A stretch of DNA of 44,320 bases from Acidobacteriota bacterium. GTDB lineage: Bacteria > Acidobacteriota > Blastocatellia > Pyrinomonadales > Pyrinomonadaceae. Position 1 is the first letter of the stretch. Each line of letters starts with the position of its first letter. Below are positions 1 to 7,041 of the stretch, piece after piece. The stretch lies in the NCBI GenBank assembly GCA_020200155.1, contig JAIVJG010000165.1, forward strand, positions 1-44,320, read 5' to 3'. The notes under the pieces were generated by a model. It worked only from the letters and a program-made list of their open reading frames with translations. It was not told the DNA's origin and did not search any database. The position numbers and the translations under genes are program-made.

Positions 1-254
1 TCCACGAACAGGCGCACGCCGCTCGAAGTGAGCACGTGGTCGTTCGGGCGCGAGTCCTCTTCGATGTTGAGGCTGTACTGAAAACCCGAACACCCGCCCG
101 GCACGACACGCACGCGCAGGCCCGCCGTCTCCGGCAGCCCTTCTTCGCTCGTCATGAACTTGCCAATCTCCGTCGCCGCCGCATCCGAAACGTTCAGCGT
201 CATCGTCGGAAGCTGTGTCGCCACCGTTTCCTTCTCGCTCAAATTTGCCGCCAT
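1..254 (-). CDS. A-type iron-sulfur carrier (HesB/IscA/ErpA family), 3' end cut by window
   Basis: This frame is missing from the ORF track because it runs off the window edge. The reverse strand from the ATG at 254 reads MAANLSEKETVATQ, followed by an A-type carrier core with LRVRVVPGGCSGFQYSLN. The Cys in GGCSGFQY is the first of the three conserved cluster-binding cysteines; the C-terminal CGCG pair lies beyond base 1. Family members accept Fe-S clusters from the SUF/ISC scaffold and deliver them to cytoplasmic apo-proteins. It lies 124 bases downstream of the mrp-like gene on the same strand, so the two probably form an Fe-S maturation unit. I cannot tell ErpA, IscA and SufA apart from this fragment. 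Confidence 0.85.
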   Translation of the reverse strand, partial: MAANLSEKETVATQLPTMTLNVSDAAATEIGKFMTSEEGLPETAGLRVRVVPGGCSGFQYSLNIEEDSRPNDHVLTSSGVRLFV

Positions 255-378
255 GTGCTTCTTTCCCCCAATTTAATTTTAATTACAGATGTTTGACTCG
301 CGATTTCGTTGCTTCGAGATTTGAAATCGGAGCAATCTTCGTCTTCTTCCGACCGCCAGGCTAAAAACCACAGACATT

Positions 379-1461
379 CTAACGTGCTTTGCCCAGAACG
401 ACCAGTTCCGGCTTCAACGCCTCAATCGAAACCTGCCGCGCCACCTCTTCGGCCACGCGACGGAAGGCGACGGATTGCGGCGACTCCGGATTGCTCACGA
501 CGACGGGCACGCCCCTGTCGCCGCCCTCGCGCACTTCCATGCCCATCGGTATCTCGCCGAGGAAAGGCACGCCGTACCTTTCGGCCAGCTTGCGTCCGCC
601 GCCCTCGCCGAAGATGTTGTAACGAATGCCTGTGTCCGGCGCGACGAAGTAGCTCATGTTTTCAACCACGCCGAGGACAGGGACGTTGACCGTCTCGAAC
701 ATCCTCAAAGCGCGCCGCACGTCCGAGACGGCGACCTCCTGCGGCGTCGTCACGAGCACCGCGCCCTGCACCGGCACGAGTTGCGCGAGACTGAGTTGCA
801 CATCGCCCGTGCCCGGCGGCATGTCCACGATCAGGTAATCGAGTTCGCCCCATTCAACATCGGAGAGAAACTGCTTGACCAACCCGTGCAGGATCGGCCC
901 GCGCAAAATCATCGGCTCGTCGCCCGGCTTCAAGACAGCCATGGACATCAGTCGAACGCCGTGCGCCTCCAACGGCACAAGCTTGTTGACGTTGACATCC
1001 GGGCGCATATTCCCGACGCCGAGCATCTGCGGCACGTTCGGCCCGTACACGTCCGCGTCCATCAGCCCGACGCGTGCGCCGTCGCGCGCGAGGCTGACAG
1101 CCATATTCACCGCCACCGTTGACTTGCCGACGCCGCCCTTGCCGGAACTCACAGCGATGATATTACGAATGCCCTGCACGGCCAGCTTCTCTCCGAAACC
1201 CCGGCCCTGCGGAACCTCCGCGTCCATCGTCACCTTCACCGAAGCCACGCCCGGCAGCGCCGAGACGAGTTCGCGCGCCTGCCCTTCCATCTGTTCCTTG
1301 ACGGGGCACGCGGGCGTCGTCAACACGATGCGGAATGAAACGTCGCCGCCCTCGATCTTCAAATCCTTGATGAAGCCGAGGCGCACGATGTTCTTATGCA
1401 AATCAGGATCAATGATCTGTGATAACGCCCCGTAAACGTCGGCTTCTGTAACTTGTGCCAT
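379..1461 (-). CDS. mrp: Mrp/ApbC/NBP35-type Fe-S cluster carrier ATPase
   Basis: The product is about 360 residues, starting at MAQVTEADVYGAL; the 12 extra residues of the track ORF come from an upstream non-ATG start and are dropped. Residues 1-90 form the MIP18/DUF59 domain. A deviant Walker A, SSGKGGVGKST, lies near residues 107-117, followed by DADVYGPNVPQMLG and DYLIVDMPPGTGD, all classic for the Mrp branch of the MinD/SIMIBI class. Family members bind and transfer a [4Fe-4S] cluster as ATP-dependent dimers in the cytoplasm. The C-terminal CxxC expected after ENMSYF is absent: the sequence reads ENMSYFVAPDTGIRYNIF. Cluster binding by the usual bridging cysteines is therefore doubtful. 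It lies upstream of an A-type Fe-S carrier on the same strand. Confidence 0.93.
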   Translation of the reverse strand: MAQVTEADVYGALSQIIDPDLHKNIVRLGFIKDLKIEGGDVSFRIVLTTPACPVKEQMEGQARELVSALPGVASVKVTMDAEVPQGRGFGEKLAVQGIRNIIAVSSGKGGVGKSTVAVNMAVSLARDGARVGLMDADVYGPNVPQMLGVGNMRPDVNVNKLVPLEAHGVRLMSMAVLKPGDEPMILRGPILHGLVKQFLSDVEWGELDYLIVDMPPGTGDVQLSLAQLVPVQGAVLVTTPQEVAVSDVRRALRMFETVNVPVLGVVENMSYFVAPDTGIRYNIFGEGGGRKLAERYGVPFLGEIPMGMEVREGGDRGVPVVVSNPESPQSVAFRRVAEEVARQVSIEALKPELVVLGKAR

Positions 1462-1625
1462 AAGATTTTCCGAACGCGCCCGGAGAATGAGCAACACTGC
1501 TCCCGCTCGTGACGTGTGATGCGTTATTGTAACATTGACGGCAAGGCAAAGTCCCGCGAGGCGTTAACGGAGTGGTTGACGCGCCGGGTATGCTGCGCGG
1601 ATGATATGCCGGACGGAGGAAATTC

Positions 1626-3737
1626 GTGAGCGCCAACTTTCAACCGAACACTTTAGACAGCTCGACGGAATCTAAAATCGTCCGCGCCGCCTGCCCGCAC
1701 GATTGCCCGGACACCTGCGCGATGCTCGTGACGGTGGAGGGCACTCGCGCCGTGCGCGTCGCGGGCGACCCGGATCATCCCGTCACGCGCGGCACGCTCT
1801 GCACCAAAGTCGCCAACTACGAACAGCGCACGCACAGCCCCGAACGCGTCAAGACTCCCTTGCGCCGCGTCGGCGCGAAAGGCGAAGGGCGCTTCGTGCC
1901 CGTCAGTTGGGACGAGGCTCTGGACGAAATCGCGTCGCGCTTCCGTGCGCTTGCCGCTTCACCTGAAGGCGCGCAGACGATTCTGCCCTACAGTTATTCC
2001 GGCACGCTCGGATTGGTGCAGAACCAGTCTATGGACAGGCGCTTTTTTCACCGTCTCGGCGCGTCGCTCCTAGACCGCACGATCTGCGCGACGGCGGGAG
2101 CCGAAGCCTACAAGGCCACAATCGGCGCGAGCATCGGCACAGACCCGGAAGCGTTCGTCGGCGCGCGGCTGATTCTGCTCTGGGGCACGAACACGATCAC
2201 GAGCAACGTACACCTCTGGCCCTTTATTCTGGAAGCGAAGCACAGGGGGGCGCGCGTCATCGCCATTGACCCGCGCCGCACGCGCACGGCTGACAGTTGC
2301 GACGAGCACATCGCCCCTCTGCCCGGCACGGACGCCGCGCTCGCGCTCGGACTGATGCACGTCATCTTCGCCGAAGGGTTGGAAGACAGAGACTACCTGG
2401 AGCGCCACACCGTCGGCGCGGAGGATTTGCGGCGGCGTGCGAGCGAGTACGCGCCGGCGCGCGTCGCGGAGATTTGCGGACTCGAAGCGGACACAATCGT
2501 CCGGCTCGCGCGCCTCTACGCCACGACGCGCCCCGCCGTCATCCGCATGAACTACGGCTTGCAGCGACACGCGGGCGGCGGCATGGCCGTGCGGACGATT
2601 AGCTGCCTGCCCGCCGTCACAGGCGCTTGGCGCGAACGCGCGGGCGGCGCGCTGCTTTCGACGAGCGGGTTGTTCCCGCTCAATTATCAGGCGCTCGAAC
2701 GACCCGACCTGCTGCCGCAACCGCAACCGCGCACGCTCAACATGTCGCTACTCGGCGACGTGCTGACGAAGACGGACGACCCGCCGGTGCGCGCTCTCTA
2801 CGTCTACAACTCGAACCCGGCGGCGGTCGCGCCCGAACAGTCGAAGGTGATCGAAGGCTTGCGGCGCGAAGACCTCTTCCTCGTCGTCCACGAATTATTT
2901 TTGACGGACACGACGGACTACGCCGACATCGTGATCCCTGCGACGACGCAGCTTGAGCACTTCGATCTGCACAAGGCTTACGGCCACTTTTATCTCGTCA
3001 TCAACGAACGCGCAATCCCTCCGCTCCACGAGGCGAAGCCGAACACGGAAGTCTTCCGCCTGCTCGCCGCGCGGCTGGGATTCGACGAGGCGTGCTTTCA
3101 GGATTCGGACGAGGAAATCGCGCGGCAGGCGATTGACGTTGACCACCCCGCGCTCAAAGGCATCACGCTCGAAGCCTTGCGTGAAAAAGGCTGGGCGCGT
3201 TTGAACCTCGCGGAAGACTTCGCGCCGTTCGCAGAGGGCAACTTCCCGACCGCTTCGGGCAAGTGCGAACTCTATTCCGAGACGCTTGCGGCGATGGGCT
3301 TGCCCGGCGCGCCCGAATTCATCCCGCCGCGCGAGTCGCGCGCGAGCGCGCCCGCCCTCGCCGCGCGTTTCCCGCTGGCGCTTCTGACTCCGGCCTCGCA
3401 CGCCTTTCTCAATTCGAGCTTCGCCAATCTCTCGAAGCAACTCCGGCAGGAGAAGCGTCCCTTCGTCGAGATTCACCCGGACGATGCAGCCGCGCGCCGG
3501 ATTGCGGACGGCGAGCAGGTGCGCGTCTTCAACGAACGCGGCTCATGCGAACTGACGGCGTTAGTCTCGACACGCGCGCGGCCCGGCGTCGTCGTCTCGC
3601 CCTCGGTGTGGTGGAACAAACTCTCGCCCGGCGGCACGAACGTCAACCAGCTCACCTCGCAGGGACTGACCGACATCGGGCGCGGCGCGACCTTCTACGA
3701 CGCGCTGGTCGAGGTTGAGCGCATGAACGGAGCTTGA
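1626..3737 (+). CDS. molybdopterin-dependent oxidoreductase (MopB superfamily, DMSO-reductase type)
   Basis: The product is 703 residues. The GTG start at 1626 is preceded by a strong GGAGGA at 1615-1620. An N-terminal Fe4S4 domain has Cys23, Cys27, Cys31 and Cys59 (CPHDCPDTC then GTLCTKV). Then come the bis-MGD catalytic domains, with a typical LILLWGTNTITSNVHLWPF stretch and DPRRTRTADSCDEHIAPLPGTDAAL. The C-terminal dinucleotide-binding β-barrel includes NERGSCEL and NQLTSQGLTDIGRGATFYDALVEV. There is no Tat signal, so it is probably cytoplasmic. The family oxidises or reduces small molecules (formate, polysulfide, thiosulfate, arsenite and others); no neighbour identifies a substrate, and no electron-transfer subunit is adjacent. 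The length is normal for single-subunit members. Confidence 0.92.
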   Translation: MSANFQPNTLDSSTESKIVRAACPHDCPDTCAMLVTVEGTRAVRVAGDPDHPVTRGTLCTKVANYEQRTHSPERVKTPLRRVGAKGEGRFVPVSWDEALDEIASRFRALAASPEGAQTILPYSYSGTLGLVQNQSMDRRFFHRLGASLLDRTICATAGAEAYKATIGASIGTDPEAFVGARLILLWGTNTITSNVHLWPFILEAKHRGARVIAIDPRRTRTADSCDEHIAPLPGTDAALALGLMHVIFAEGLEDRDYLERHTVGAEDLRRRASEYAPARVAEICGLEADTIVRLARLYATTRPAVIRMNYGLQRHAGGGMAVRTISCLPAVTGAWRERAGGALLSTSGLFPLNYQALERPDLLPQPQPRTLNMSLLGDVLTKTDDPPVRALYVYNSNPAAVAPEQSKVIEGLRREDLFLVVHELFLTDTTDYADIVIPATTQLEHFDLHKAYGHFYLVINERAIPPLHEAKPNTEVFRLLAARLGFDEACFQDSDEEIARQAIDVDHPALKGITLEALREKGWARLNLAEDFAPFAEGNFPTASGKCELYSETLAAMGLPGAPEFIPPRESRASAPALAARFPLALLTPASHAFLNSSFANLSKQLRQEKRPFVEIHPDDAAARRIADGEQVRVFNERGSCELTALVSTRARPGVVVSPSVWWNKLSPGGTNVNQLTSQGLTDIGRGATFYDALVEVERMNGA

Positions 3738-3770
3738 TTGATAATCGTGTTCGGGCAGACAAAAGAGATT

Positions 3771-4541
3771 ATGGCCGATCCAACGCGCCGCTTCTCGAAC
3801 CGCGTCGAAAACTACGTCAAGTACAGGCCGACATACCCGCCGGCCATCATTGAACTGCTCAGGGAAGAATGCGGCCTGACGCGCGACTCCGTCGTCGCCG
3901 ACGTTGGCTCCGGCACGGGCATCCTGTCCGAGATGTTCCTGAAGCAAGGCTGCCGCGTCTTCGGCGTCGAGCCAAACCGCAAAATGCGCGAGGCCGGCGA
4001 GCGCCTGCTCAGGGCCTATCCGAACTTCAAGAGCGTCAATGCTTCGGCGGAAGAGACGACGCTCGATAACGAGAGCGCGGAGTTCATCACCGCCGGGCAG
4101 GCCTTTCACTGGTTCGACCTCGCACGCGCACGCGTGGAGTTCGCGCGCGTACTCCGGCCCGGCGGTTTTGTCGTCCTCATCTGGAACGAGAGGCGTACCG
4201 GCTCGACCCCGTTCCTGCGCGCATACGAAAATCTACTGCTCGCGCGCGGGACTGATTATCAACAGGTCATGCATCAGAATATTGACGAGACTATGATCCG
4301 GCGCTTTTTCGGCGCGGGCGGCGTTCGACTGGAGACGTTCGAGAGCAAACAGGTCTTCGACTTCGAGGGACTCAAAGGCCGCGTGCTTTCGTCTTCCTAC
4401 GTGCCCGAACCCGGCCACCCGAATTACGAGCCGCTGATGCGCGAACTCGACGCCGTCTTCGACGCGCATCAGGAGCACGGGCGCGTCTCCTTCGACTACG
4501 ACACGAAGGTCTATTACGGGAAGCTGGAGGCCGGAGGCTAG
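3771..4541 (+). CDS. class I SAM-dependent methyltransferase
   Basis: The product is 256 residues. I chose the ATG at 3771 (MADPTRRFSNRVENY), preceded by AAGAGA, rather than the TTG at 3738 in the track. SAM motif I is VVADVGSGTGILSEMFL near residue 45, and the acidic end of strand β2 is GVEPNRKMR. FITAGQAFHWFD and LRPGGFVVLIWNERR match the Methyltransf_11 fold. The family acts on small molecules; the substrate is unknown. It follows the molybdopterin oxidoreductase after 33 bases, so co-transcription is likely. The C-terminal codons (KLEAGG and the TAG stop) lie inside a heptad-periodic GGAGGCC repeat, which suggests the repeat has invaded or extended the 3' end. Confidence 0.88.
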   Translation: MADPTRRFSNRVENYVKYRPTYPPAIIELLREECGLTRDSVVADVGSGTGILSEMFLKQGCRVFGVEPNRKMREAGERLLRAYPNFKSVNASAEETTLDNESAEFITAGQAFHWFDLARARVEFARVLRPGGFVVLIWNERRTGSTPFLRAYENLLLARGTDYQQVMHQNIDETMIRRFFGAGGVRLETFESKQVFDFEGLKGRVLSSSYVPEPGHPNYEPLMRELDAVFDAHQEHGRVSFDYDTKVYYGKLEAGG

Positions 4542-4588
4542 AGGCCGGCGCGAGGTTCCGCTTTTACGCGCCTCCCGCCTCTCTTCTA
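4524..4588. repeat. heptad-periodic inverted repeat 1
   Basis: The left arm is CTGGAGG CCGGAGG CTAGAGG CCGGCGC GAGG, with 7-base periodicity. The right arm, GCGCCTCCCGCCTCTCTTC, is roughly its reverse complement. The left arm contains the stop codon of the methyltransferase gene. The arms could form an imperfect stem-loop in the transcript. No U-tract follows, so I do not call an intrinsic terminator. Confidence 0.6.
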
Positions 4589-4589
4589 C

Positions 4590-4620
4590 TTGACACGCAC
4601 GCCGCCTCTCGCCGATACAT
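4590..4620 (+). promoter_or_regulatory. possible sigma-70 promoter for the HEAT/cyclophilin gene
   Basis: A perfect TTGACA at 4590-4595 is followed, after 18 bases, by GATACA as a weak -10. It lies about 100 bases before the ATG at 4717 and directly after the inverted repeat. The -10 matches the consensus poorly. Confidence 0.35.
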
Positions 4621-4716
4621 AGAATCGTCTTCCGAAAACAGTTCGCGCCCGCCCGGCGAACGCGAGAAGGGCGTTTCCTAATCGAAGGGCGCGCGAAGAT
4701 TCACCGCTTGAGCTTC

Positions 4717-7026
4717 ATGCAAACGACACATCACACAAACGTTTTCAGGCGCACGACATTTCCTACCCGTTACGTCTCCGCGCTGGCCGTATTGCTGCTT
4801 GCGCTTTCAACGGCGACTGTGAAGGGTGCGCCGTGGAAGTCCACGCCGCCGAAGGTGCAAGCCACAGGGTTCGCGAAGACGGCGCAGCGACCGTCGAAGT
4901 CGAACGCGCGCGACAACGTTCCGGCGGAGACGCTCCTGCGTATCGTGCGCGCGGAGGACGAGAGGCGATGGGAGGCGTCCGATCTGGGCGTGCTGCTCAC
5001 AGACCGTAGCGCGGCGGTGCGGCGGCGCGCGGCGCTCGCGGCGGGACGCATCGGCGAAGAGGGCGCGGTCGCGCCGCTCTCGGCCTTGCTGCGCACAGAC
5101 GCGAACGAGGGCGTGCGCGTGATGGCGGCCTTCGCGCTCGGCGAAATCGAATCGAATGCGGGCGCGGACGCGCTGATCGAGTCCTTGCGCCTGAGTAAAT
5201 TGACGGAAGTACGCGCGCGAGCCGTCGAGGCGTTGGGGAAGATTGCGGCGGCGCTGCCCGACGTGCAGGTCGAACGCAAACGCGCTTTAGGCGAAGCGAT
5301 CATCGCCGCGCTCGAAACCGAACGCAGACAGGCGCGTCCCGACCGCTCCATCATACTGCTGGGATTGACGGCGGCCTTGCGCGCCAAACCCGCCAATGCA
5401 GGCAAGACGGTGGCCTTGTTCCTGTCGTCCACGGACGCGCGCGTGCGCGCCGACGCGGCCAACACGCTGACGCGCCTGAGCGCGAAAGAGTCGCTCGAAC
5501 AATTGCGACGCCTGCTTGCGAGCGACACGGACGCGGTCGTGCGCGCCAACGCGGCGCGTGCGCTCGGCGCTGCCGAAGATGTGTCGGCGTTCGACGTGCT
5601 CATGTCGCGCGCGACGAGTGACGCAGATTCGCGCGTGAGAGTGAGCGCCGTCCGCTCGCTCGCGCAGTTGAAGGACGCGCGCGCCGCCGACCCGCTCCTC
5701 AAACGCGCGGAGGATTTATTCGCGTCGTACAAGTCCGTGAAGACGAGTCCTGACACGCAGCCCGCAGAGATGAACGAGTTACTGGAAATCGCGAAGACGC
5801 TCGGTAGCGTGCTGCCGAACTCGAACCACGAGCGCGCACTTCAAATGCTCAGGCAGTTCAGACAGGCAGGCATGGTCGCGCCGGAAGTCGAGATCGCGCT
5901 GGCTCGCATCGCGCCCGCGCAGTACGTGCGCGACAAAGCTTTGACGGGCTTTACCAATCGCGCGCCGGGAAGTGCCAACAATAGTTCGTGGCATTCCGTC
6001 TCCGCCTTCGGCCAGGGACTCGGCGAGGTCGCCAGCCTGACGAGCGCGATGGGCGGCAACAGTTTCGTGGGCTTGCAGGCCGACGCGCAGATTCTCCTGC
6101 GCGGGCTGATTGAAGACCCCTCGACGCCCGCGCTCGCCCTGCCCGACCTGCTGCGTTCGCTTGCCGCCTTCAAGCCGACCGATCTCGCCACCGTGATGCG
6201 TTCCAAACTCGGAGCGCAGGACGTGATCGTGCGTGCGACCGCCGCAGACATCCTCGGCGAACTCGACGCGGACGCGGAGACGGCGCGTGCGCTCGGCGAA
6301 GCTCTGCCCCGCGCGCTCAACGACGAGATGAACGACGCGGCGCTCTCCATCCTCAGCGCGCTCGCCAAACAGAAAGGCGACGCGCCGAAGACGGCGATGG
6401 AAAAGGCGCTGGAAGTGACGGACTACATCGTGCGCCGCCGTGCCGCAAACCTTCTGCGTGAGCGCGCGGGCGGCGCGTCTTCGGGTGGACGCATCGAAAC
6501 TGTGGCCTCGCGCAATCACGATGCAGACTACCAACGCGCGCTCGGTCGTGCAGGTAAGCGCGTGCGCGCGAACGTTTCGACGGACAAGGGCGCGTTTACG
6601 GTTGAGTTGCTGCCCGAAGACGCGCCGCTCACGGTGGATAATTTCGTCGAACTGGCGCGCAAAAATTACTTTAACGGCGTCACGTTTCACCGCGTCGTGC
6701 CGAACTTCGTGATTCAGGGCGGCGACCCGCGCGGCGACGGCAACGGCGGCCCCGGCTACCAGATTCGCTGCGAGATCAACATGATTCCTTACGGCAGGGG
6801 CGCGGTCGGCATGGCCCTGTCGGGCAAAGACACGGGCGGCTCGCAGTGGTTCGTGACACACTCGCCGCAGCCGCACCTCGACGGCGGCTACACAGTCTTC
6901 GGTCGCGTCACCGTCGGCCTCGACGTGGTTGACCGCATCGCACGCGGCGACCGCATCCGCTCCGTCACCATTACGGAAGACAAGCCGCCGGCACAGGGCA
7001 ACCAGCGGCCAGCCCGAAAGCAGTAA
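4717..7026 (+). CDS. HEAT-repeat protein fused to a cyclophilin-type peptidyl-prolyl isomerase, exported
   Basis: The product is 769 residues from the ATG at 4717 (MQTTHHTNVFRRTT); the track's start three codons earlier is a TTG. A signal peptide with core YVSALAVLLLALSTATVKGA predicts export. Residues ~60-320 carry PBS-lyase/HEAT-like repeats of about 30 residues (VRRRAALAAGRIGEE, VRVMAAFALGEIESN, VRANAARALGAAED, VRVSAVRSLAQLKD). More helical repeats follow to about 590. From about residue 610 there is a complete cyclophilin: FTVELLPEDAPLTVDNFVEL, VTFHRVVPNFVIQGGDPRG, and SQWFVTHSPQPHLDGGYTVFG. The usual active-site FHR and QGGD are present. It probably assists folding of envelope proteins, with the HEAT solenoid as the client-binding part; that role is inferred. 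The M1-like gene follows after 15 bases. Confidence 0.92.
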   Translation: MQTTHHTNVFRRTTFPTRYVSALAVLLLALSTATVKGAPWKSTPPKVQATGFAKTAQRPSKSNARDNVPAETLLRIVRAEDERRWEASDLGVLLTDRSAAVRRRAALAAGRIGEEGAVAPLSALLRTDANEGVRVMAAFALGEIESNAGADALIESLRLSKLTEVRARAVEALGKIAAALPDVQVERKRALGEAIIAALETERRQARPDRSIILLGLTAALRAKPANAGKTVALFLSSTDARVRADAANTLTRLSAKESLEQLRRLLASDTDAVVRANAARALGAAEDVSAFDVLMSRATSDADSRVRVSAVRSLAQLKDARAADPLLKRAEDLFASYKSVKTSPDTQPAEMNELLEIAKTLGSVLPNSNHERALQMLRQFRQAGMVAPEVEIALARIAPAQYVRDKALTGFTNRAPGSANNSSWHSVSAFGQGLGEVASLTSAMGGNSFVGLQADAQILLRGLIEDPSTPALALPDLLRSLAAFKPTDLATVMRSKLGAQDVIVRATAADILGELDADAETARALGEALPRALNDEMNDAALSILSALAKQKGDAPKTAMEKALEVTDYIVRRRAANLLRERAGGASSGGRIETVASRNHDADYQRALGRAGKRVRANVSTDKGAFTVELLPEDAPLTVDNFVELARKNYFNGVTFHRVVPNFVIQGGDPRGDGNGGPGYQIRCEINMIPYGRGAVGMALSGKDTGGSQWFVTHSPQPHLDGGYTVFGRVTVGLDVVDRIARGDRIRSVTITEDKPPAQGNQRPARKQ

Positions 7027-7041
7027 AGCGAAGGCGAGAAG

